From RGIG8748 sp045576175 (GTDB lineage Bacteria > Bacillota > Clostridia > UMGS1810): 17,928 bases of DNA. This document shows positions 8,094-14,547 of the stretch, one piece after another. The position numbers and the translations under genes were made by a program. The stretch covers positions 1 to 17,928 of the forward strand of contig JAZNFW010000060.1 in the NCBI GenBank assembly GCA_045576175.1, read 5' to 3'. Numbering within the stretch: the first letter of the stretch is position 1; every line of letters starts with the position of its first letter. The notes below the pieces were generated by a model that saw only the letters and a list, made by a program, of their open reading frames with translations, had not been told where the DNA came from and did not search any database.

Positions 8094-8184
8094 ATGGAAG
8101 AAAAAACTATTTTCACTTATTGAAGAAAGAAAAGATGAACTGTTTGAACTTCTCTCCAACCTCATAAAAATTAATTCCGAGAAT
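8094..8184 (+). other. Out-of-frame start of the first M20 gene (A6-tract frameshift)
   Basis: ATG 8094 has the right position, 23 bases after the MFS stop, and a GAGG site at 8082-8085. Read from it, translation gives MEEKTIFTY and stops at TGA 8121-8123. The frame of the downstream peptidase is open back through this segment and encodes FSLIEERKDELFELLSNLIK and INSEN, a typical M20 N-terminal helix, but it has no usable start codon. Removing one A from the six at 8101-8106 joins the two as MEEKLFSLIEE. This points to a one-base insertion or a sequence error. The A6 tract followed by C is not in the phase required for a canonical -1 slippery site. Confidence 0.75.
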
Positions 8185-9354
8185 ATGGGAAACAGTGGTA
8201 ACGAAGAAGAATGTGCAAAATACATATATGATTATGTTGAAAAATTAGGGCTCGAAAATGATATTTTTTCTCCAATGGAATTAGATGGCTTTGACAAGCA
8301 TCCCGATTATCTGGAGGTAAAAAACTTGGAGAACCGATATAATGTTGTTTCAAGATTCCGTGGTAAAGAAGATACAGATGAACTTATGATTATGGCTCAT
8401 ACCGATACTGTTCGTATAGGTGATATCTCCAACTGGGACAGAGATCCCTTATCCGGCGAAATTTCCGACGGCAAAATTCACGGGCGCGGTGCTTGCGATG
8501 ACAAGTATGCTGTTGCAACTGCACTTTTTCTTATGAAACTTTTAAAGGAAAATGGCTTTACACCAAAGAAGAATCTTCTTTTTGCCGCATATTGTGACGA
8601 AGAATACGGCGGTTCTCACGGTGCGTTATCGTCGGTACTTAAGTACCCCTCAAAAAGAATTGTAAGTATGGACGGACGAGACAATCAGATATGGCACTGC
8701 GGTTCGGGCGGTCAGGAGTTAAAATACCACTTCCACACAAAAGACATATCAGACAGTGCAAAATCTTGCGGAAAAGCAATCTCTGTTGTAATGGAAACAA
8801 TTGAAGAAACTTTTGAAAAGAACAGAAAAAAAGAAATGGGAGAGAACAAGTTCTACAAAGGAACTAAAATTCCCGAAACTTCTTTAAGATATATGGGTGC
8901 AAAAGCCGGAAATAGCGGAAGTGATTTAGGTAAGGGCGAAGTACATTTTGTTTTCTATACCGACAAAACAAAGGATGAAATATATACAGAACTCAAAGAA
9001 ACCGAGGCAATATTATCTAAAAGGCTCGAACCCTACGGTATTGTGGGCGACGGCTTTGAACCTGCTACAAGGTTTTTCCACTATGTTTTCTGTGAGAGAG
9101 ACAGCGAGGATGTTGAACTTATGGCAAAGTCTGTAAAAGATGCAAATGGCGAAGACGCTATTGTATGCGGTTCCTGCCTTTCTGACCTTTCGGTTATTTC
9201 AAAGTATGGTTCAAATAGAGCCTTTGGCTTTGGTGCAGGACGCGATTTCTCTCAGGATGGCGGAGCTCATCAGCCAAATGAGTATATTGAATGCGATGTA
9301 CTCCTAAAATATACAAAAACAATTGCATCCTATATTTTGAAAGTTCTTGGCTAA
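8185..9354 (+). CDS. M20 family metallopeptidase, aminopeptidase/dipeptidase-like ligands; 5' end frameshifted
   Basis: This is a zinc-dependent M20 hydrolase. In the 389 residues from ATG 8185 the complete metal-site pattern is present: H72 and D74 (AHTDTV), D105 (GRGACDDK), E139 and E140 (DEEYGG), D163 (SMDGRD) and H362 (AHQPNEYI). An Asp at the fifth ligand is typical of the aminopeptidase/dipeptidase branch (PepT, PepV), while carboxypeptidases carry Glu there. ATG 8185 has no convincing ribosome binding site and omits the normal N-terminal helix encoded at 8110-8184. The original start was probably ATG 8094, now out of frame because of one extra A at 8101-8106. If the shift is real, the product is lost or made at low level; if it is a sequencing error, the protein is about 420 residues. 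The next gene is a second M20 peptidase. Confidence 0.88.
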   Translation: MGNSGNEEECAKYIYDYVEKLGLENDIFSPMELDGFDKHPDYLEVKNLENRYNVVSRFRGKEDTDELMIMAHTDTVRIGDISNWDRDPLSGEISDGKIHGRGACDDKYAVATALFLMKLLKENGFTPKKNLLFAAYCDEEYGGSHGALSSVLKYPSKRIVSMDGRDNQIWHCGSGGQELKYHFHTKDISDSAKSCGKAISVVMETIEETFEKNRKKEMGENKFYKGTKIPETSLRYMGAKAGNSGSDLGKGEVHFVFYTDKTKDEIYTELKETEAILSKRLEPYGIVGDGFEPATRFFHYVFCERDSEDVELMAKSVKDANGEDAIVCGSCLSDLSVISKYGSNRAFGFGAGRDFSQDGGAHQPNEYIECDVLLKYTKTIASYILKVLG

Positions 9355-9387
9355 ATAGCACAAGACACCGAGAAAAGAGGAGAAGAA

Positions 9388-10539
9388 ATGGATTATGAAA
9401 TTGTAAAAGAGAAAATAAGCGAGCTAAACGAAAAGTTTGTAAAAGTGTGGGAAGATGTTTGTAACATAGAAAGCCCCACAAACTACAAAGAGGGTGTAGA
9501 CAAGGTTGCAAATTTCTTTGCCGATATGGCTTCAAAGCGTGGTTGGAAGGTAGAGTGGTCAAAGCAGGACACAGCGGGCGATGTAGTGTGCATCACTTTA
9601 AATCCCGACTCTGCAAATAAGCCTATTGTCATATCGGGACACATCGACACAGTTCACCCCGTTGGTATGTTTGGTCATCCCGCAGTAACAAAGGATGAAG
9701 AAAAGATATACGGCCCCGGAGTAACAGACTGCAAGGGCGGTGTTGTTGCCGGCTTCTTTGCCATGGAAGCTCTTTGTGAGTGCGGATATACCAAAAGACC
9801 GATTAAGCTTATCTTACAGACCGATGAAGAAACCGGCTCCAAAACAAGCGGCGGAGAAACAATTAGGTACATATGCGAAATGGCAAAGGATGCAGTAGTG
9901 TTTCTTAATATGGAAACTCACACAAAAGGTAATATTCCAATAAGTCGAAAGGGCATTATTTCATACAGATTTGATGTAGTGGGCAAAGAAGGTCACTCCT
10001 CAAGATGTGTAACCGAAGGTGCCAATGCCGTTGTAGATGCGGCATACAAAATAATAGAGCTCGACAGATTAAAAAATGACGATGGAATTACTTGTAACTG
10101 CGCCATAGTTTCGGGCGGAACCGTTGTAAATACAGTGCCCGGCAAATGCTCTTTTTCCGTTAATTTCCGCTATGCTACAAATGAACAGCTTGAGTGGATC
10201 AGGACCTTTGTAGACAAGCTCTCAAAAATTCAGCATGTAGAGGGCTGCACCTGCACTTATGAGCAAATCAGCTTCAGACCGGCTATGGAGAAAAAACAGA
10301 TTAATATAGATATCATAGAAAAGGCAAGCGATATACTGGTAAAATATGGTTTGGCACCACTTGTAATGATTAAATTAAGAGGCGGTTCGGATGCTTCGTA
10401 TGTAACACAGGCAGGAATACCCTGCATTGATTCTATGGGTACAAGCGGCGGTAAATCTCATTCCATAAATGAATATGCCGTTATAAATTCGCTGTCCGAT
10501 GCAGCAAAGAGAGTTGCGGCAATAGCGTGCGATATCTAA
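9388..10539 (+). CDS. M20 family metallopeptidase, carboxypeptidase G2-like
   Basis: This 383-residue M20 hydrolase is distinct from its upstream neighbour. The metal-site residues are H85 and D87 (GHIDTVHP), D114 (GPGVTDCKGG), E147 and E148 (TDEETGS), E176 (NMETHTKG) and H358 (GKSHSINEY). The dimerisation/lid domain lies at about 185-300, including the VGKEGHSSR segment conserved in the family. Glu at the fifth ligand is the state found in carboxypeptidase G2 and DapE, so release of a C-terminal amino acid or deacylation of an amino-acid conjugate is a reasonable expectation. The exact substrate is unknown. The start is supported by AGAGGAG at 9376-9382. It lies 33 bases after the first M20 gene and probably shares its transcript. 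Confidence 0.92.
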   Translation: MDYEIVKEKISELNEKFVKVWEDVCNIESPTNYKEGVDKVANFFADMASKRGWKVEWSKQDTAGDVVCITLNPDSANKPIVISGHIDTVHPVGMFGHPAVTKDEEKIYGPGVTDCKGGVVAGFFAMEALCECGYTKRPIKLILQTDEETGSKTSGGETIRYICEMAKDAVVFLNMETHTKGNIPISRKGIISYRFDVVGKEGHSSRCVTEGANAVVDAAYKIIELDRLKNDDGITCNCAIVSGGTVVNTVPGKCSFSVNFRYATNEQLEWIRTFVDKLSKIQHVEGCTCTYEQISFRPAMEKKQINIDIIEKASDILVKYGLAPLVMIKLRGGSDASYVTQAGIPCIDSMGTSGGKSHSINEYAVINSLSDAAKRVAAIACDI

Positions 10540-10573
10540 ACTGTTCATTTAAAACTATTTTGGAGGAAAAGTT

Positions 10574-10804
10574 ATGCCTTATATAGCAATAAAAGCGTAT
10601 CCCAAGGATGACAAAATCAAAAAACAGGTTGTAGATGAAATAAATGAAATCTTTTTAAAGTATTGGGGATGCCCCAAGGAAGCCATTTCCATTTCTATGG
10701 AGGAATTTAGTCCTGAAATATGGGAAGAGGCTGTTGTAAAGGCTGAAATTGAGCCCAATGCTGATAAGATGATGATTCTCTCCGGAGAAAAGAAGTATTT
10801 ATAA
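10574..10804 (+). CDS. 4-oxalocrotonate tautomerase family protein, PptA-like
   Basis: This 76-residue protein begins Met-Pro, and the Pro exposed after Met removal is the catalytic base of the tautomerase superfamily. The body follows the family pattern of a beta strand (IAIKAYP), a long helix, a second strand (AISISMEEF), then a segment SPEIWEEAVVKAEIEP resembling the QPESWQ...AEI region of E. coli PptA (YdcE). Such enzymes interconvert enol and keto forms of small acids; the substrate here is unknown. The ribosome binding site TGGAGG lies at 10560-10565. Its place behind two M20 hydrolases and an MFS transporter suggests it processes a released product. The length is normal for the family. 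Confidence 0.87.
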   Translation: MPYIAIKAYPKDDKIKKQVVDEINEIFLKYWGCPKEAISISMEEFSPEIWEEAVVKAEIEPNADKMMILSGEKKYL

Positions 10805-10833
10805 TACAAAACCACCTAAAAGGAGTACAGAAG

Positions 10834-11229
10834 ATGAAAAAAGGTCAGGTATGGCAGTTTGTAAAATTTACACTGTTTTCTGCATCTGCAGGTATAATTC
10901 AGCTTGGAACATTCACACTCTTTGTTGAGGTTATGAAATGGAGATACTGGCTTTCGTATCTTGTTTCGCTTCTTCTTTCTATATTGTGGAACTTTACATT
11001 CAACAGACGCTACACCTTCCGCTCTGATGCACCCGTAGTGCCTGCTATGCTTAAACTGATTGGCTTTTATTTAATTTTTACACCCTTGTCCACATATCTT
11101 GGCCATATTGCAGAAGGTTCGGGCATAAATGCGTACATAGTGGAAATTGTAACTATGCTTTCCAATTTTGTTCTGGAGTTTCTTGTGTGCAAATTCATTA
11201 TATACAGAAATATGGAAAACACGCGTTAG
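10834..11229 (+). CDS. GtrA family membrane protein
   Basis: This 131-residue protein has four predicted transmembrane segments (about 8-30, 35-56, 70-90 and 100-122) and the GtrA family signature WNFTFNRRYTF in the second half of helix 2 and the following loop. GtrA-like proteins are proposed to help move or flip lipid-linked sugars for glycosylation of wall or surface polymers, usually next to a glycosyltransferase. None is present here. The gene starts 29 bases after the tautomerase, with an AAAGGAG site at 10819-10825, so it may be the last gene of the MFS-peptidase operon although its function does not obviously match. It ends just before the promoter of the yhbY operon. Confidence 0.88.
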   Translation: MKKGQVWQFVKFTLFSASAGIIQLGTFTLFVEVMKWRYWLSYLVSLLLSILWNFTFNRRYTFRSDAPVVPAMLKLIGFYLIFTPLSTYLGHIAEGSGINAYIVEIVTMLSNFVLEFLVCKFIIYRNMENTR

Positions 11230-11240
11230 TTTATCGCGTG
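11220..11240 (+). terminator. Weak hairpin overlapping the GtrA gene stop
   Basis: CACGCG (11220-11225) can pair with CGCGTG (11235-11240) around a nine-base loop that contains the TAG stop. No T tract follows directly; a run of six T occurs about 20 bases later, inside the next promoter. This is at best a weak terminator, so read-through into the yhbY operon is possible. Confidence 0.25.
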
Positions 11241-11243
11241 GCG

Positions 11244-11273
11244 TTGACAAACCACTGTGTTTTTTAGTATAAT
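11244..11273 (+). promoter_or_regulatory. Sigma-A promoter of the yhbY-leuS operon
   Basis: A consensus -35 TTGACA (11244-11249) and a consensus -10 TATAAT (11268-11273) are separated by an 18-base spacer. It lies about 48 bases upstream of the first start codon. This is the best-matching promoter in the window and probably serves the whole housekeeping run to leuS. Confidence 0.88.
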
Positions 11274-11320
11274 TATTTATTGGGAATTTTTTGTTTCGTA
11301 TGAAAGGAATGTGTAAGCAT

Positions 11321-11764
11321 ATGATAACAAGTAAACAGAGAGCTTTTTTAAGAAGCCTTGCAAATAAAATAGACGCCACAGTGCAGATAGGCAAAGGCGG
11401 TATAAACGAAAACTTAAAAAAGCTTGTGGAGGATATACTCGAAAAGAAAGAGCTTGTTAAAGTGCATGTGCTCGACAATGCTTTTTCCGACACAAGAGAT
11501 GTATGCCACGAGCTGTCAGAGCTTGTAGGTGCAGAAGAAGTTCAAGTTATAGGAAGCAAATTTGTACTCTATAAAGAATCAAAGGAAAATAAAAGAATAG
11601 ATTTAAAAAAGCTTTTGGTAAAAACCGAGGATAAGAAGCCAAAGCACGAGGTTAAACCTCTGTACAAAGCCAAGAAAAAGGCGCAGGAAGAACAAAAGCG
11701 TGTCCGTGAGGAGCGGGAACGCAGAGCAAAGTATTTTAAGAAAAGTTATTCTCGCAAGGGGTGA
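11321..11764 (+). CDS. yhbY: YhbY family RNA-binding protein (CRM domain) with basic C-terminal extension
   Basis: This 147-residue protein carries a CRM/YhbY RNA-binding domain in residues 1-90: SKQRAFLRSLA at 4-14, the GKGG loop of VQIGKGGI at 21-28, and IGSKFVLYK at 77-85. The family binds pre-50S ribosomal particles and is thought to assist large-subunit assembly. Homologues are usually about 95-100 residues. Here a highly basic, Lys/Arg/Glu-rich extension of about 55 residues follows, probably helical and RNA-contacting. I start it at ATG 11321. An in-frame ATG at 11309 directly abuts the AAAGGA at 11303-11308 and one at 11291 lies ahead of it, while 11321 gives the conserved MITSKQR beginning. 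It heads the operon and is followed six bases later by nadD. Confidence 0.92.
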   Translation: MITSKQRAFLRSLANKIDATVQIGKGGINENLKKLVEDILEKKELVKVHVLDNAFSDTRDVCHELSELVGAEEVQVIGSKFVLYKESKENKRIDLKKLLVKTEDKKPKHEVKPLYKAKKKAQEEQKRVREERERRAKYFKKSYSRKG

Positions 11765-11770
11765 TGAGCC

Positions 11771-12364
11771 TTGTGTACAGCAATATTCGGCGGTACCTTT
11801 GACCCCGTTCATACAGGGCATATTGCTATGGTGCGTTCTGCTATAGATGAATTTGGACTTTCAAAGCTTGTGGTTGTGCCAAACGGCAATCCACCGCACA
11901 AGAGCATGGCGGTAAAAAGCGATTTTTCTCACAGGTACAATATGACCTGCCTAGCTTTTGAGGGGCAAGACGATGTGGAGGTCTCCGACTACGAGAAAGA
12001 TCCCGACAAATTCAGCTACTCACTGGATACAATGAGATATTTCCGAAAGAAATACGGCGAGGACACCTTTTTTATAATAGGTGCAGATTCACTTCTTACC
12101 ATACACAAGTGGTACAAATATGAAACACTTCTTAAGGAAAACCGTTTTATCGTGTTCAGACGAGATGGCGACGATATGCTCGAAGATGTTATAAATAAAT
12201 ACAAAGAATCATTTAATGCGGATATAAGACTATCCAAAATGGAATATGTGGACATTTCCTCCACATATATACGCGACTTAATAAAAAAAGGCACCTTGCC
12301 ACGAGGTATTCTTCCCGATGCGGTGCTGTCCTATATAAAACAAAACGCTCTCTACGGAGGATGA
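11771..12364 (+). CDS. nadD: Nicotinate-nucleotide adenylyltransferase (TTG start)
   Basis: This enzyme joins ATP and nicotinate mononucleotide to form deamido-NAD in NAD synthesis. The nucleotidyltransferase motifs are clear: GGTFDPVHTGH at 7-17 with the catalytic HTGH (14-17), PPHK, the IGADSL segment, and ISSTYIR at 162-168. The length of 197 is typical. The start must be TTG at 11771, because the frame has TGA stops at 11762 and 11765 and no other start codon before the conserved motif. AAGGGG at 11756-11761 lies nine bases upstream. An ATG at 11764 overlaps the yhbY stop but is out of frame and encodes only 12 residues. The yqeK gene follows one base after the stop, an order common in Bacillota. 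Confidence 0.95.
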   Translation: MCTAIFGGTFDPVHTGHIAMVRSAIDEFGLSKLVVVPNGNPPHKSMAVKSDFSHRYNMTCLAFEGQDDVEVSDYEKDPDKFSYSLDTMRYFRKKYGEDTFFIIGADSLLTIHKWYKYETLLKENRFIVFRRDGDDMLEDVINKYKESFNADIRLSKMEYVDISSTYIRDLIKKGTLPRGILPDAVLSYIKQNALYGG

Positions 12365-12365
12365 T

Positions 12366-12938
12366 ATGACTGTAGATGACATTCTCTTAAATCTCAAAAA
12401 GGAGCTTACTCCAAAGAGATTTGACCACAGTGTAAATGTGGCAAACTTAGCAAAAGAGCTTGCCGAGCTGTATGGCGTGTGTCCGGTTAAGGCTTACACA
12501 GCGGGACTTGTGCACGACTGTGCCAAGTGCATGGACGAGGGTGAGCTTTTAGAATGCATACAAAAGTATAAAATACATTTAGAGCACGAGGACAGGGTAT
12601 CTCCTCAGCTCTGGCATAGCTATGTGGGAGCGTATCTTGCAAAGGAAATATACGGCATAGAAGACGAGGACATCTTAAACGCCATATACTATCACACAAC
12701 AGGAAAACCGGGTATGACCAAACTCGAGGCTATAATATACCTTGCAGATGCCATAGAGCCACTAAGAAGCTACGAGGGCGTAGAAGAGCTGCGCAATCTG
12801 GCAAGGCAGTCTCTTTGGGATGCGGTTTTTTGCTACACCGAAAAATCTATTGATTTTGTTTTGGAAAAAGGCAGTATCGTTCACCCCAATTCAATCGACC
12901 TACGAAATGAACTTATTTCTAACAGGAGACAAAAATGA
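12366..12938 (+). CDS. yqeK: HD-domain phosphohydrolase, YqeK family (Ap4A hydrolase)
   Basis: This 190-residue HD-domain metalloenzyme has the metal-site residues H21 (RFDHSVNV), H50-D51 (GLVHDCAK), H84 (WHSYVG), H110 (YYHTTG) and D128 (YLADAIEP). This is the pattern of YqeK proteins, which cleave diadenosine tetraphosphate symmetrically to two ADP under stress. The GGAGG ribosome binding site (12356-12360) lies in the last codons of nadD, and the start is one base after the nadD stop. The gene overlaps the next one by four bases (ATGA). The nadD-yqeK pairing is widespread in Bacillota and supports the assignment. Confidence 0.94.
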   Translation: MTVDDILLNLKKELTPKRFDHSVNVANLAKELAELYGVCPVKAYTAGLVHDCAKCMDEGELLECIQKYKIHLEHEDRVSPQLWHSYVGAYLAKEIYGIEDEDILNAIYYHTTGKPGMTKLEAIIYLADAIEPLRSYEGVEELRNLARQSLWDAVFCYTEKSIDFVLEKGSIVHPNSIDLRNELISNRRQK

Positions 12939-14176
12939 AAGCAAAATCCTTTTTAAAATTACTTACAGCGTTTATAATAACCTTTGGGCTTACCGCTATG
13001 TGTGTACTGTCTGCATATGTGTGCGCTACGGGTGGTTCTTTTCTGGGCTTTGAATTTAACTCGGGCTCAAGTCTCACGCACATCAATGTTATGCTTATGG
13101 GTCTCGACAAGGGCGGCACAAGAACAGATGTAATGATTTTAGGTCAGCTCAACATAACCGACGGCGAGATAAATATGCTCCAGATACCCAGAGATACCTA
13201 TGTAAGAAACAACGGCAGAGGCGACAAGAAAATTAATTCCGCCTATGGCGTAAACAAGGAAAAATCTGTTTTTAAGGAAGTAGAACAGCTCACAGGCATA
13301 TCCGTAGATAAATATGTAATAGTAAATACGGAGGGCTTTCGTGATCTTATAGATACAATAGGCGGAGTAGACTTTGAGGTTCCGCAGGATATGAACTATG
13401 ACGATCCCTATCAGGATCTTCATATCCACCTAAAAAAAGGCTGGCAGCATTTAGATGGCGACCATGCAGAACAGCTTGTGCGTTTTAGAAGTTATCCCGA
13501 GGGCGACATAGCCAGAATGAGAGTCCAGAGCGATTTTATACAGGCTACAATAGACGAGCTTTTCAGCCTTGCAAATGTCTTTAAAATAAATGACCTTGTT
13601 GAAGATATGTCCAAGTTTGTGAGCACAAACTTCACATTAAATGAGATGCTCAACTACGCACCCTATGTGTTTGGTACAGACCGAAGCAAAATTGCAACAC
13701 ATCAGCTTGCAGGTTCACCCCAGTATATAGGCGGCGGGTCCTATGTTGTGCCCGACTATGACGGCAACGATGCAATAAGAGAAGAGTATTTCACCCCGTC
13801 GAGCCTTTCGGCAACAAAATCGGGTGAGAGCATAAAAGAAAGCATCATAGGAGATAGCGAGGTTTATGCACTTTCCGATTCTGCTAAGGCAAAGAAATGG
13901 TTTTTAAATGCCTTTACAAGTATAGACATTATAGATGCATCGGACGGATGTGCGGATTGCACAGCACTAGTGAATTCACTCAAACATTACGGCTACAATG
14001 TAAGAAGCCTTGAGGAAACAAGTGCAATTTTTGAAGATACCATAGTAGTATCCAAAAAAGAGTCAGGTGCAGCATCTGCCGTTGCAGCTATCTCTGGCGA
14101 GACGCAGTATATAGTAAACAGCTCTTCAATGTCGGGAGCCGATGTAACAATTATTGTAGGAAAGGATTTTAAATAA
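12935..14176 (+). CDS. LytR-CpsA-Psr (LCP) family wall polymer ligase with LytR_C domain
   Basis: This 413-residue membrane-anchored protein has a short cytoplasmic N-terminus and one transmembrane helix at about 7-29, placing the rest outside the cell. The LCP domain covers about 50-210. It includes R63 and D65 (TRTDVM), IPRDTYV at 84-90, and the Arg/Asp cluster from R183 and R185 through D191 and R194 that binds the polyprenyl-pyrophosphate substrate. The C-terminal part from about 325 looks like a LytR_C domain (IDIIDASD, then LKHYGYNV). LCP enzymes attach teichoic acids or capsular glycans to peptidoglycan. The start overlaps the yqeK stop by four bases, with an AGGAG site just upstream, indicating coupled translation. 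The order yqeK-LCP-rsfS is typical of Clostridia. Confidence 0.92.
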   Translation: MKAKSFLKLLTAFIITFGLTAMCVLSAYVCATGGSFLGFEFNSGSSLTHINVMLMGLDKGGTRTDVMILGQLNITDGEINMLQIPRDTYVRNNGRGDKKINSAYGVNKEKSVFKEVEQLTGISVDKYVIVNTEGFRDLIDTIGGVDFEVPQDMNYDDPYQDLHIHLKKGWQHLDGDHAEQLVRFRSYPEGDIARMRVQSDFIQATIDELFSLANVFKINDLVEDMSKFVSTNFTLNEMLNYAPYVFGTDRSKIATHQLAGSPQYIGGGSYVVPDYDGNDAIREEYFTPSSLSATKSGESIKESIIGDSEVYALSDSAKAKKWFLNAFTSIDIIDASDGCADCTALVNSLKHYGYNVRSLEETSAIFEDTIVVSKKESGAASAVAAISGETQYIVNSSSMSGADVTIIVGKDFK

Positions 14177-14179
14177 CAT

Positions 14180-14530
14180 ATGAGTATAAATCTTGCTTCT
14201 AAAATCGTAAAATGTGCAGATGATAAAAAAGCTTTGGATATAAAGCTTCTAGACATAAGTGCTCTTACTACTATTGCAGATTATTTTGTAATCTGTCACG
14301 GAAATTCCAACACCCAGCAAAGTGCTATATTCGATGAAATAGAAGAAAAGTTAAAAGAAGATGGAATAACTCTTCTCAATCCCGAGGGAAGAAGAGGCTC
14401 GGGATGGCTTCTTATGGATTACGGCGATGTTATTGTGCATATATTAAACAGCGAAACCAGAGAATTCTACGGCATAGAAAATCTTTGGGCAGATGCAGAG
14501 GAAATAGACATTTCAGAATTTGTTAAATAA
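14180..14530 (+). CDS. rsfS: Ribosome silencing factor RsfS
   Basis: This 116-residue protein of the RsfS/DUF143 family binds L14 on the large subunit and blocks subunit joining when nutrients are scarce. The conserved core is visible: an N-terminal helix with KALDIKLLDIS, then IADYFVICHGNSNTQQSAI at about 33-51, GSGWLLMDYGDVIVHI at about 74-89, and REFYGIENLWAD at about 94-105. The length is standard. It starts three bases after the LCP gene stop; AGGAAAGGA at 14158-14165 is the only ribosome binding site candidate, about 14 bases away, so coupling to upstream translation is likely. leuS follows 17 bases later. Confidence 0.95.
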   Translation: MSINLASKIVKCADDKKALDIKLLDISALTTIADYFVICHGNSNTQQSAIFDEIEEKLKEDGITLLNPEGRRGSGWLLMDYGDVIVHILNSETREFYGIENLWADAEEIDISEFVK

Positions 14531-14547
14531 CAGAAGGGATGATATAA

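Noticed and set aside
8101..8107. A6 followed by C as a programmed -1 frameshift heptamer
   Set aside because: The heptamer is not in the codon phase needed for simultaneous -1 slippage, and the shift required here is +1 (skip one base). No stimulatory structure is apparent downstream.
14531..14547. T-box or other leader control for leuS
   Set aside because: Only 17 bases separate rsfS and leuS, with just a ribosome binding site. There is no room for a T-box.
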